NCBI GenBank assembly: GCA_016710065.1
Contig: JADJLP010000001.1
Location: forward strand, 124,001 to 188,000
Direction of reading: 5' to 3'
Source of the DNA: Candidatus Ideonella esbjergensis
Lineage (GTDB): Bacteria; Pseudomonadota; Gammaproteobacteria; Burkholderiales; Burkholderiaceae_C
DNA: 64,000 nt
Of this stretch, positions 35,829 through 44,005 are shown in pieces. A program made the translations under genes and the position numbers. Below the pieces are notes generated by a model. It did no database searches and was not told where the DNA came from. It was given only the letters and a program-made list of their open reading frames with translations. Each line of letters begins with the position of its first letter. Positions within the stretch are counted from its first letter, which is position 1.

Positions 35829-37154
35829 TCACTCAGTGCCGGGCGCGTGCTTGGGCACTTTCACGAACAGCGTGGCCACCGCCGCACAGATCAGCAGTGC
35901 ACCCGCCAGCATGATCACGTTGCGCGGGTCGCGGTTCAGCAGGTGGTCGTAGATCCAGCCCAGCGTGGCGCTTTGGATCAGCATGGGGATGACGATGAAC
36001 ATGTTGAAGATGCCCATGTACACGCCCGTGCGTGCCGGCGGGATGCTGTTGGCCAGCATCACGTAGGGGTTGCCCATGATGCTGGCCCAGCCCACGCCGA
36101 TGCCGATCATGGGCACGAACAGCAGCCACTTGTCGTGGATGCCCGGCAGCGCCAGCATGCCCAGGCCGGCCAGCGTGAGGCACACGGCGTGCATCACCTT
36201 CGAGCCGTAGCGCCGCGCGAAAGGCACCAGGGCCAGGCCACCCACGAAGGCCACGGCGTTGTAGAAGCCGCCGATCTGGCCATTGAGCAGCACGGCGTCG
36301 CGGTAGCCGGTGGAGGTGACGTCGGCGGTGTCGAACAGCGTGCGCGCCAGCGAGTAGGTGATGTACTGCCAGTAGCAGACCATGCCGTACCACTGGAACA
36401 GCTTCATCAGCGCCAGCTGGCGCATGGCGGTGGGCATCTCGACGATGGCGTCCCAGATCTCCTTCAGCGTGGCGCCCATGCCCTTGGCCTTGGCCTTCAT
36501 CTGCGCGATCTGCTCGGCCGCCAGCGGCAGCTCCTTCACGCGCATCACCGAGAACACGATGGTGGTCAGCGACAGCACCGCGCCGATCATGAAAGCCACC
36601 TTGGTGATCAAGGGGATGGCATTGCCGTCCACCGCGTCCTTGTTCATGCCCATGAAGACGAGGATGCTGGGCGCCAGGTAGGAAAGGGCCTGCGCCAGCC
36701 CGGCGAAGGCGCTCTGCGTGAGAAAGCCCAGCGGCTGCTGCGAGGTGTCGAGCCGGTCGCTCACGTAGGCGCGGTAGGGCTCCATGGTGATGTTGTTGGC
36801 CGCGTCCAGGATCCACAGCAGGCTGGCCGCCATCCACAGCGCGCTGCTGTAGGGCATGGCCAGCAGGCTCAGCGAGCACAGGATGGCGCCGATCAGGAAG
36901 TACGGCGTGCGCCGGCCCCAGCGGCTCACCGTGCGGTCGCTCATGGCGCCCACGATGGGCTGCACCAGCAGGCCGGTCATGGGCCCGGCCAGGTAGAGCA
37001 GCGGCAGGGCGGCCTCGTCGGCGCCCAGGTAGCTGTAGATCGGGCTCATGTTGCTCTGCTGCAGCCCAAAGCTGAACTGCAGGCCCAGGAAGCCGACGTT
37101 CATCTGGATGATCTGCGACAGCGAGAGGATGGGCTTGGCAATGCCAGTGGTCAT
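35829..37154 (-). CDS. MFS disaccharide transporter (SUT/SLC45-like, SuxC-like)
   Basis: A 441-residue major facilitator protein with about 12 helices. The loop motif SDRTVSRWGRRTPYFLIGA and the segment TMEPYRAYVSDRL are typical of the plant-sucrose-transporter-like group that includes the Xanthomonas sucrose transporter SuxC and maltose transporters. It would bring a disaccharide across the inner membrane. The start ATG at 37154 (MTTGIAKPILSLSQ) is chosen over 37214, because an upstream start would cover the operator at 37200. The operator is 45 bases upstream. It forms an operon with the exported glycosidase. Confidence 0.85.
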   Translation of the reverse strand: MTTGIAKPILSLSQIIQMNVGFLGLQFSFGLQQSNMSPIYSYLGADEAALPLLYLAGPMTGLLVQPIVGAMSDRTVSRWGRRTPYFLIGAILCSLSLLAMPYSSALWMAASLLWILDAANNITMEPYRAYVSDRLDTSQQPLGFLTQSAFAGLAQALSYLAPSILVFMGMNKDAVDGNAIPLITKVAFMIGAVLSLTTIVFSVMRVKELPLAAEQIAQMKAKAKGMGATLKEIWDAIVEMPTAMRQLALMKLFQWYGMVCYWQYITYSLARTLFDTADVTSTGYRDAVLLNGQIGGFYNAVAFVGGLALVPFARRYGSKVMHAVCLTLAGLGMLALPGIHDKWLLFVPMIGIGVGWASIMGNPYVMLANSIPPARTGVYMGIFNMFIVIPMLIQSATLGWIYDHLLNRDPRNVIMLAGALLICAAVATLFVKVPKHAPGTE

Positions 37155-37199
37155 GGTGGGCTCAGGGTCAGCGGGCGGTGGCGCGACTGTAGGCAGCAC

Positions 37200-37213
37200 T
37201 GCAAACGATTGCA
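37200..37213. promoter_or_regulatory. LacI-type operator, class 2, upstream of the MFS/glycosidase operon
   Basis: TGCAAACGATTGCA is a palindrome with one mismatched pair. On the minus strand it reads TGCAATCGTTTGCA, identical to the core at 13114. It lies between the LacI regulator 2 gene and the MFS gene. Confidence 0.68.
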
Positions 37214-37254
37214 ATGCGGGTTTGCCTGGGAGGCGGAGGTGGCGCGTTCACTGT

Positions 37255-37360
37255 CATGCCCGCACCTTCCCCGTCATGCCTGCACCTTTCCCGTCATTCC
37301 CGCGAAGGCGGGAATCCAGGTTGTGGCGAGCGGTGGATTCCCGCCTTCGCGGGAATGACG
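37255..37360. repeat. dRS3-like inverted repeat pair with degenerate tandem units
   Basis: Two 27-bp copies of a unit with core ATTCCCGCGAAGGCGGGAAT lie at 37292-37318 and 37334-37360. They are perfect inverse complements separated by 15 bases, so they can form one long hairpin. Just before them, 37255-37295 holds about two degenerate 20-bp tandem units that start with GTCATGCC. The unit resembles the Neisseria dRS3 element and recurs at 55694, 56085 and, weakly, at 45908. Confidence 0.8.
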
Positions 37361-37428
37361 AGGGGGTTGCCCGGAAACAGCGAGGGCCGACCTGAGCGCG
37401 GCGAGGCTCAAGCCGCGAATGGTCTTGC

Positions 37429-38490
37429 CTATCGCGTGCTCTCGCGCACCTCCAGCGTCGTGGGAAGCAGGATTGGCTGGGCCCTGGCCCCGCCCATCTG
37501 CGACAGCAGTTGCTCGATCAAGGCCTGGCCGGCCTCGGCGATGGGCTGGCGCACGGTGGTGAGCGGCGGGTGGAAGTGCTGTGCCAGCTCGATGTCGTCG
37601 TAGCCGGCCACCCGCACCTCGGCCGGCACCTCACGGCCCAGGCGGCGCAGGGTGCTGATCACCGTCATCGCCATCAAGTCGCTGGCGGCAAAGACGGAGT
37701 CGAAGCGCGGGCCTTCGGCGCAAAGCCTTTCCACCTCCTGCTCGATGGCCTCGCGCACGAAGGGCGCCGGCCGGGTCAGCCGGGCATCCACCTTGTGGCC
37801 GGCGTCCTTCAGGGCCAGCAGGTAGCCCTGGTGGCGCAGGTTGACTTCGGGCAGCTCGGGGTCGCCGAAGAAGGCCACGCGCCTGGCACCCTGCGCAATC
37901 AGGTGCGCGGTGGCCAGGCGGCCGCCCTGCAGGTTGTCGGAGCCCACGGTGGCGTAGAGCTGGCCGGGCAGCTGGCCGCCCCAGACCACAAAGGGCACGC
38001 CGCGCACCGCCATCTCGTTCAACTGGTCGTGGTGGTGCCACTGGCCTACCAGCACGATGCCGGCGGCGCGGCCGGTCTCAAAGCTTTGCGCGGCCAGATC
38101 GAGCCGGTCGGCGTCCACACGCGAGAGCAGCATCTCGTAGCCGCGGTCGGTGAGGGCGTCGGCCAGGCTGCCGATCAGGCTGAGGAAGAACGGGTCGGAC
38201 AGATGTTGGCGCGTGGCCGGGTCATACGGCACGTTGACCGCGATGGTGCGGTTCTGCTTGAGCCGCAGGTTCTGCGCGCCCACGTTGATCGTGTACTTGA
38301 GCGACTTGGCCAGTTCGGCCACGCGCAGCCGGGTGGCCTCGTTCACCAGCGGGCTGCCGGCCAGCGCACGCGAGACGGTGGAAACCGAGACGCCCGCCAG
38401 CCGCGCAATGTCGGCCATCTGCAAGCGCGATGCGGCGCTGGCTTTGGGGGCAGGGGCGGGGGAAGCGGAGTCTGGCTTGGAGCGCGTCAT
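37429..38490 (-). CDS. LacI-family regulator 2 (sucrose/disaccharide arm, SuxR-like)
   Basis: A 353-residue LacI/GalR repressor. The helix-turn-helix is QMADIARLAGVSVSTVSRAL, followed by the hinge and a sugar-binding domain with VAGYDDIELAQHFHPPLTTVR. It is upstream of the MFS/glycosidase operon on the same strand, with the class 2 operator between them. Regulators in this position control sucrose uptake in Xanthomonas (SuxR), hence the inferred role. An ATG at 38520 would add ten residues; the choice of 38490 is uncertain. Confidence 0.88.
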   Translation of the reverse strand: MTRSKPDSASPAPAPKASAASRLQMADIARLAGVSVSTVSRALAGSPLVNEATRLRVAELAKSLKYTINVGAQNLRLKQNRTIAVNVPYDPATRQHLSDPFFLSLIGSLADALTDRGYEMLLSRVDADRLDLAAQSFETGRAAGIVLVGQWHHHDQLNEMAVRGVPFVVWGGQLPGQLYATVGSDNLQGGRLATAHLIAQGARRVAFFGDPELPEVNLRHQGYLLALKDAGHKVDARLTRPAPFVREAIEQEVERLCAEGPRFDSVFAASDLMAMTVISTLRRLGREVPAEVRVAGYDDIELAQHFHPPLTTVRQPIAEAGQALIEQLLSQMGGARAQPILLPTTLEVRESTR

Positions 38491-38608
38491 GGGCGGATCG
38501 GCGGGTGGCGCTCCCTGCATTCACTTGGGAGCTGCGGCGCTGCCGATGGTAATCGCTCGTGCTGGTGGGCCGTAACCCGGTTTCTTCCCGAGCAGCGGGC
38601 GCCCCGCA

Positions 38609-40132
38609 TCACTTGGCCGTGGGCATCACGAACTCCGCGCCCTTGGCGATGCTGGCGGGCCAGCGCTGCATGATGCTCTTTTGCTTGGTGTAGAAGCGCA
38701 CGCCCTCTTCGCCGTAGGCGTGCATGTCGCCGAACAGGCTCTTCTTCCAGCCGCCAAAGCCGTGCCAGGCCATGGGCACGGGGATGGGCACGTTGATGCC
38801 CACCATGCCCACCTGCACGCGACGGCTGAACTCGCGGGCGATGTTGCCGTCGCTGGTGAAGCAAGCCACGCCGTTGCCAAACTCGTGGGCGTTCACCAGC
38901 GTGAGTGCCTCGGCGAAATCGGCCACGCGCACGCAGGCCAGCACCGGGCCGAAGATCTCTTCCTTGTAGATGCGCATTTGCGGCGTCACGTGGTCAAACA
39001 AGGTGCCGCCGGTGAAGAAGCCCTGCTCGTGGCCGGCCACGCTGTGGCCACGGCCATCCACCACCAGCTTCGCGCCTTCTTCCACGCCCAGAGCGATGTA
39101 GCCCTCGATGCGGTCGCGGGCCTGCGCGGTGACGATGGGGCCCATCTCGGCATCGAGCTCCATGCCGTTCTTGATCTTCAGCGCCTTGGCGCGTTCGGCC
39201 AACTTGGGAATGACCTTGTCGGCCACGTCGCCCACCAGCACGGCGACCGAAATCGCCATGCAGCGCTCGCCGGCCGAGCCGTAAGCGGCGCCGATCAGCG
39301 CGTCCACGGCTTGGTCGATGTCGGCGTCGGGCATCACCACCATGTGGTTCTTGGCACCGCCCAGGGCCTGCACGCGCTTGCCGTTCTTCGCACCCGTCTC
39401 GTAGATGTACTGGGCGATGGGTGTGGAGCCCACAAAGCTCACGGCCTTCACATCGGGGTGGTGCAGCAGCGCGTCCACGGCCACCTTGTCGCCCTGCACC
39501 ACGTTGAACACGCCGTCGGGCAGGCCGGCCTGCTTCAGCAGCTCGGCGATGAACAGGCTGGGCGAAGGGTCGCGCTCGCTGGGCTTCAAAACGAAGGTGT
39601 TGCCCGTGGCCAGCGCCACCGGGAACATCCACATGGGCACCATCACCGGAAAATTGAACGGCGTGATGCCGGCCACCACGCCCAACGGCTGGCGCAGCGT
39701 CCAGTTGTCGATGCCAGTGCCCACCTGGTCGGTGAAGTCTGTCTTCAGCAACTGCGGCGCGCCGCAGGCGAACTCCACGATCTCGATGCCGCGCGTCACC
39801 TCGCCCTGGGCGTCGGTGAAGACCTTGCCGTGCTCGGCGGTGATCATCGCGGCCAGCGTGTCCTTGTGCTGGTTCAGCAGCCCGAGGAAGGCGTTGAGGA
39901 TGCGGGCGCGGCGGATGGGAGGTGTTTCGGCCCAGGCAGGGAAGGCCGCTTGGGCCGCAGCCACAGCGGCGTTCACATCGGCCACCGAGCCCAGCTTCAG
40001 CTGCCGCGCCACCGCGCCGGTGGCCGGGTTGTAGACGGGCTGACTGCGGTCGCCGGTGCCCGCGTAGGGAGCACCGGCAACATAGTGGGTGATGTCTGCG
40101 CTGGAGATGAATGCGTTCGGGGCTGTGGCCAT
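38609..40132 (-). CDS. mmsA: CoA-acylating methylmalonate-semialdehyde dehydrogenase
   Basis: MmsA oxidises (methyl)malonate semialdehyde to propionyl- or acetyl-CoA, a step in valine and myo-inositol catabolism. The 507-residue aldehyde dehydrogenase has ITPFNFPVMVPMWMFP, LGGAKNHMVVMPDAD, the catalytic cysteine in GSAGERCMAIS, and EEIFGPVLACVRV. The family pattern GERCMA distinguishes it from non-acylating aldehyde dehydrogenases. It is divergent from a LysR gene with a palindrome between them. The remaining valine pathway genes are not in the window. Confidence 0.92.
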   Translation of the reverse strand: MATAPNAFISSADITHYVAGAPYAGTGDRSQPVYNPATGAVARQLKLGSVADVNAAVAAAQAAFPAWAETPPIRRARILNAFLGLLNQHKDTLAAMITAEHGKVFTDAQGEVTRGIEIVEFACGAPQLLKTDFTDQVGTGIDNWTLRQPLGVVAGITPFNFPVMVPMWMFPVALATGNTFVLKPSERDPSPSLFIAELLKQAGLPDGVFNVVQGDKVAVDALLHHPDVKAVSFVGSTPIAQYIYETGAKNGKRVQALGGAKNHMVVMPDADIDQAVDALIGAAYGSAGERCMAISVAVLVGDVADKVIPKLAERAKALKIKNGMELDAEMGPIVTAQARDRIEGYIALGVEEGAKLVVDGRGHSVAGHEQGFFTGGTLFDHVTPQMRIYKEEIFGPVLACVRVADFAEALTLVNAHEFGNGVACFTSDGNIAREFSRRVQVGMVGINVPIPVPMAWHGFGGWKKSLFGDMHAYGEEGVRFYTKQKSIMQRWPASIAKGAEFVMPTAK

Positions 40133-40210
40133 GTCGGTGTCTCGGGTGTTCGGTGAGAGCGCCAGTCTAGGCAGCCATCCCCCGCTTGCCTATGCCGCGC
40201 TGCTGGATTC

Positions 40211-40232
40211 ATTGTTCACATTGATGAACAAT
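40211..40232. promoter_or_regulatory. LysR-type operator between mmsA and the LysR gene
   Basis: ATTGTTCA and TGAACAAT form a perfect eight-base inverted repeat around six bases, with the T-N11-A form that LysR proteins bind. It lies 15 bases upstream of the LysR start and 79 bases upstream of mmsA. Confidence 0.65.
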
Positions 40233-40246
40233 ACAAACATCGCTCA

Positions 40247-41200
40247 GTGAACCAATTCAGCATGCCCAGCGCCGACACCCGCTCTGCCCCGTTGTGGGCC
40301 CACGTGCACGCCCTGACTGTGCTGGGCGAAGCCGGCAGCTTCACTGCCGCCGCCCAGCGCCTGGGCTTGTCCAAGGCCGCGATGAGCCAGCGCGTGGCAG
40401 AACTGGAGCGCGCCGCTGGCGTGCCCCTGGTGCTGCGCACCACCCGCAGCGTGCGGCTGACCGAGGCCGGCCAGCAACTGGCCGACGCCAGCCGTGGCGC
40501 CTTTGCCGCCATCGACCAGGCGCTGGCCGGCGCCAAGGATCTGGCCGGCGCACCGCGCGGCCTGCTGCGCGTCACCGCCCCGGTGGCGCTGGCCCGCCAG
40601 CAACTGGTGCCGCATTTGCCGGCCTTCTTGCGCCAGTACCCCGAGCTGCGCATGGAGCTGGATCTCTCTGACCGGCTCAGCGCGCTGGCCCGCGAAGGCT
40701 TCGATCTGGCCCTGCGCCACACCACCACCCCACCCGACACCCATGTGGCCTGGGCGCTGTGCGAAACCGTTGCGGTGCTGGTGGCCAGCCCAGCCTACCT
40801 GGCAGAGCGAGGGGCACCGCGCAAGCCGGCCGACCTGGCCGCGCACGATTGCCTGCACTACCCGCGCCCGGGCGACACCCCCGCCTGGCGCTTTGAGCGT
40901 CTGCGTGGTGCAGAGCCTGTGAGCGTGCCAGTACGCGGCCCACTGGCGGCCAACAACAGCGAGGCGCTGCGCGACGCGGCCATCGGCGGCTTGGGGCTGG
41001 CCCTGCTGCCCGATTTCAGCGCCCAGGCCGCACTGGCCAGCGGCGCGCTGGTGCCGGTGCTGCCCGGCTGGCGGCCGGTGGGCGCCTACGGCAGCCACTT
41101 GTGGGCCATACGCCCGCACACCGCCCAGGTGCCGCGCTCGGTGCGGGTGCTGGTGGACTGGCTGCGCGAGGCCTTTCGCCCGGGTTTTGCCCCAAACTGA
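40247..41200 (+). CDS. LysR-family transcriptional regulator
   Basis: A 317-residue LysR regulator. The helix-turn-helix is LGEAGSFTAAAQRLGLSKAAMSQRVAELE, and the co-inducer domain has LALRHTTTPPDTHVAWALCE typical of the CrgA/PtxR-like group. Divergent orientation suggests it controls mmsA and itself through the palindrome at 40211. The start is GTG at 40247 or ATG at 40262; they cannot be separated. Confidence 0.9.
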   Translation: MNQFSMPSADTRSAPLWAHVHALTVLGEAGSFTAAAQRLGLSKAAMSQRVAELERAAGVPLVLRTTRSVRLTEAGQQLADASRGAFAAIDQALAGAKDLAGAPRGLLRVTAPVALARQQLVPHLPAFLRQYPELRMELDLSDRLSALAREGFDLALRHTTTPPDTHVAWALCETVAVLVASPAYLAERGAPRKPADLAAHDCLHYPRPGDTPAWRFERLRGAEPVSVPVRGPLAANNSEALRDAAIGGLGLALLPDFSAQAALASGALVPVLPGWRPVGAYGSHLWAIRPHTAQVPRSVRVLVDWLREAFRPGFAPN

Positions 41201-41211
41201 ATGACGCAACC

Positions 41212-41330
41212 AAAAAAAACGACCTGGCCCGTGAGGGTCAGGTCGTGCAAGTCCTCCGAGAGGACGTCGTTGGGAGACATGACTGTAGGTGCATCACCCC
41301 CCATCACACATCCCCCTAAAGTGGGACGTG
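41212..41330 (-). ncRNA. Candidate small RNA with terminal hairpin (minus strand)
   Basis: On the minus strand two hairpins lie in tandem: GTCCTC-TCG-GAGGAC, then a stem of seven pairs plus inner CCC/GGG pairs followed by eight T residues (41212-41219). This is a strong rho-independent terminator, but no gene on that strand reads into it. The 5' end is set arbitrarily. A promoter was not clearly identified. Confidence 0.35.
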
Positions 41331-41415
41331 TCGTGGCACCACGACGAGCCTTGCGACATTTGATGCCCCATCCTGGGGCGCCACGGGCCGGGCGGCCCGG
41401 AGGACAATCGCGGGC

Positions 41416-42117
41416 ATGACCGCCGCCGCGCCCATCCCCACCAATACCCCTCTAACCGACGCCGACATGGCCGAGCTGGAGCGCCGGCTCGACGCCGTGC
41501 CCGCGCCGCTGGAGCCACTGGACCTGATGATGCTGGACGGCTACCTGGTGGGTGTGCTGCTGCAGCCCGAGCCGGTGCCAGACGCCCAGTGGCTGCCGCA
41601 CGTGAGCGATGCCGACGGCCGCCCGCTGACGACCAGTTTTGACCCCAACCGGCTGCACACCCTGGTGCGCCGCCGCCACGCCGAGCTGAATCGCGCCATC
41701 CACGGTCGCCAATGGTTCGACCCCTGGGTGTTTGAGCTGGACGACGACGCCGACCCGCTGGAAACCGTGATGCCCTGGGTGGCCGGTTTCGCGACGGCGA
41801 TGGAGTTCTTCCCGAAACTCTTGCGCAATGAATCGCAGCAGGTGCTGGAGCCGCTGGCCGTGCTGTACCGCGCCTTCGACCCTGAAGACCTGGAAGACGC
41901 CGACGACTTGCTTGAAATGATCGAGATGATCGAGCCGCCCACCGACCTGGCCGACGCGGTGGAAGGCCTGGTCACCAGCACCCTGCTGCTGGCCGATGTG
42001 ACGCGGCCGCAGACGGGGCTGGCCAAACCCCGGGCTGGCGCGTGGCCGGCACGACGGCCCGGTTCACCCGGCACGTCGGGCCGTGGCCCGGCTGGCGGGC
42101 AGCGCAGCAGGCGTTGA
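41416..42117 (+). CDS. YecA/UPF0149-family protein
   Basis: A 233-residue UPF0149 (YgfB/YecA) protein. The conserved acidic helical core includes PLDLMMLDGYLVGVLLQPEP, FDPWVFELDDDADPLE, WVAGFATAMEFFP and DPEDLEDADDLLEMIEMIEPP. Many relatives end in a zinc-binding SEC-C motif, which is absent here. Instead the last 35 residues are Gly/Arg/Pro-rich and low in complexity, which could reflect a late frameshift. The function is not established. Confidence 0.8.
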   Translation: MTAAAPIPTNTPLTDADMAELERRLDAVPAPLEPLDLMMLDGYLVGVLLQPEPVPDAQWLPHVSDADGRPLTTSFDPNRLHTLVRRRHAELNRAIHGRQWFDPWVFELDDDADPLETVMPWVAGFATAMEFFPKLLRNESQQVLEPLAVLYRAFDPEDLEDADDLLEMIEMIEPPTDLADAVEGLVTSTLLLADVTRPQTGLAKPRAGAWPARRPGSPGTSGRGPAGGQRSRR

Positions 42118-42136
42118 AGGGTACGCGCCCAGGCCG

Positions 42137-42595
42137 ATGCTGCGGATGCTGGAGCTGAAACTGCCGCCAGTGGCACTGCTGCTGGCGCACTCCATGCTGA
42201 TGGGACTGGTAGCAAAGGCTTGGCCTGGCGGATCGGTGCCCGCCTCGACGCCGTTGGCACTGGTCCTCGCCCTCGCGGGTACCGCCGTGGCCCTGGCCGT
42301 GGTGCTGGCCTTCAGGCGGGCCAGCACCACGATGAACCCAACCCGGCCGGGCAAGACGTCCTGCATCGTCAGCACCGGCATCTACCGGCGCAGCCGCAAC
42401 CCCATGTACCTGGGCTTCGTGCTGGCGCTTGCGGGCTGGGCCAGCCACCTGGGCCATATAGGGGCCTGGTGCCTGCTGCCCGTGTTCGTGCTCTACATGA
42501 ACCGGTTTCAGATCGCGCCGGAAGAGCGCTTGCCGTTGGCCAAGTTTGGCGCCGACTACCGCGCCTACCTGCAGGCCGTGCGGCGCTGGATTTAG
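42137..42595 (+). CDS. Isoprenylcysteine/phospholipid methyltransferase-like membrane protein (ICMT/PEMT fold)
   Basis: A 152-residue integral membrane protein with about four helices. It carries the family pattern in order: NPTRPGKTSCIVSTGIYRRS, RNPMYLGFVLALAG and a C-terminal EERLPLAKFGADYRAYLQAV. The RNPMY and EE...F..Y blocks form the SAM site in ICMT-type enzymes. The substrate in bacteria is usually unknown. It starts 19 bases after the YecA gene, and its stop overlaps the convergent Hsp70-like gene by four bases. Confidence 0.82.
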   Translation: MLRMLELKLPPVALLLAHSMLMGLVAKAWPGGSVPASTPLALVLALAGTAVALAVVLAFRRASTTMNPTRPGKTSCIVSTGIYRRSRNPMYLGFVLALAGWASHLGHIGAWCLLPVFVLYMNRFQIAPEERLPLAKFGADYRAYLQAVRRWI

Positions 42596-43896
42596 CGAAA
42601 CACCCGCTGCGCGTGCAGGCCCAGGCCCTGGGCCACGCTGGCCAGCCGGTCGCCGCGCACGGTGCGGGCCTTCTTGAACGGCGCCGCGATGCGGGTGGCC
42701 AGCGGCGCCAGTCCGGTGGAGCCGCCGGTGAGGTAGACGGCCTCGATCTTCTCGGGCTTCACCCCGGCCAGGCGCACGGTTTGCACGCCAGCCTGCACGA
42801 TGCGCTCCAGGTCGTTTTCGATGGCGCCCATGGCTTGTGATTCGCCCAGCACCGCTGTGAGGCCGCGCTCCACCTCAAACAGGTCGATGGGCGCGTCGCG
42901 GCCCTCGGCCACCGCGATCTTGGCCTCTTCGGCCATGGCCATCAGGCTGTGGCCCAGGCGTTCGTCGACGATGGCCATCAAACGCGTGTGCAGCGTGAGG
43001 TCGGCGTAGAACTTCTTCATGCTGCGCAGTTCCATGACGCGCTGCGGGGTGTAGACGGTGTTGATCAAATGCCAGGTGGCCAGGTCGAAGTACACCTTGC
43101 TGGGCACTTCGCGCTCCACCGGCTTGGGGCCACGCGCCTTGAAGCCCGCCAGCGGCAGGATGGCGGTGAGCTCCACGTGGCGGTCGAAATCGGTGCCCGC
43201 CACATGCACGCCGTGGCTGGCCAGGATGTCGTCGCCGCGCTCCACCCGCGCACTGCGGCCCGGGCCCACGCGCACCACCGAGAAGTCGGAGGTGCCACCG
43301 CCGATGTCGGCCACCAGCACCAGTTGTTCGTGGTCCACCGTGGCCTCGTAGTCCAGCGCGGCGGCAATCGGCTCGAACTGGAAGCTCACCTCGTTGAAGC
43401 CCACCTGGCGCGCGGCCGCCTCCAGCGCCGCCTGGGCCTGGGCGTCACGCTCGGGCTCGCCGTCCACGAAGAACACCGGCCGGCCCAGCACCGCACGGGT
43501 GATGGTGGTGCCGGCCTCGGCCTCGGCCAGGGCCTTGAGATGGCGCAGGTAGCCGGCGATCACGTCGATGAACTTCACCGAACGGCCGCCGCCCACGTCG
43601 GTGCCCTGCTCGATCAGCGACGAGCCCAGCACGCTCTTCATCGAGCGCATCAGCCGGCCGTCCATGCCCTCTACATAGGCGGCCAGCGCGGCGCGGCCAT
43701 ACAGGCAGCGCGGCTCGCCATGCACGGGCTGGCCTTCCATCGTGTAGAAGACCGATGTGGGCATGGTGGGCTGCCCCGCCTCCACCGCCACCAGGCGCAC
43801 TTGGCCCGGCCCCGCCGGCAGCGCGATGGCCGAGTTGGAGGTGCCGAAGTCGATGGCGCAGAAATCGACAACTGGGTGGGGCTGTGCAGCGGGCAT
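42592..43896 (-). CDS. YegD-type Hsp70-family protein
   Basis: A 434-residue Hsp70/actin-fold ATPase without the C-terminal substrate-binding domain, like E. coli YegD. Visible ATPase motifs are CAIDFGTSNSAIAL (phosphate 1), VADIGGGTSDFSVV (phosphate 2) and VYLTGGSTGLAPL (adenosine). The role of the YegD group is unclear, and its partner co-chaperones are not known. The start at 43896 gives the family N-terminus; a longer frame from 43986 would add 30 unrelated residues. Confidence 0.88.
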   Translation of the reverse strand: MPAAQPHPVVDFCAIDFGTSNSAIALPAGPGQVRLVAVEAGQPTMPTSVFYTMEGQPVHGEPRCLYGRAALAAYVEGMDGRLMRSMKSVLGSSLIEQGTDVGGGRSVKFIDVIAGYLRHLKALAEAEAGTTITRAVLGRPVFFVDGEPERDAQAQAALEAAARQVGFNEVSFQFEPIAAALDYEATVDHEQLVLVADIGGGTSDFSVVRVGPGRSARVERGDDILASHGVHVAGTDFDRHVELTAILPLAGFKARGPKPVEREVPSKVYFDLATWHLINTVYTPQRVMELRSMKKFYADLTLHTRLMAIVDERLGHSLMAMAEEAKIAVAEGRDAPIDLFEVERGLTAVLGESQAMGAIENDLERIVQAGVQTVRLAGVKPEKIEAVYLTGGSTGLAPLATRIAAPFKKARTVRGDRLASVAQGLGLHAQRVFR

Positions 43897-44005
43897 TGGG
43901 CAGTGCGGCGGCGCTTGCCGCGCACGGTCAGAAGGGGCGCGATTGTGGCACGCAGCCCTCTGTCCTGTCGGTGCTGGCCCTGGCAAGTGCAGGGCGCTGG
44001 GTCAG

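Noticed and set aside
42200..42840. Plus-strand frame across the ICMT-like gene and into the YegD-like gene
   Set aside because: Off-frame shadow of two real genes, with no start signal.
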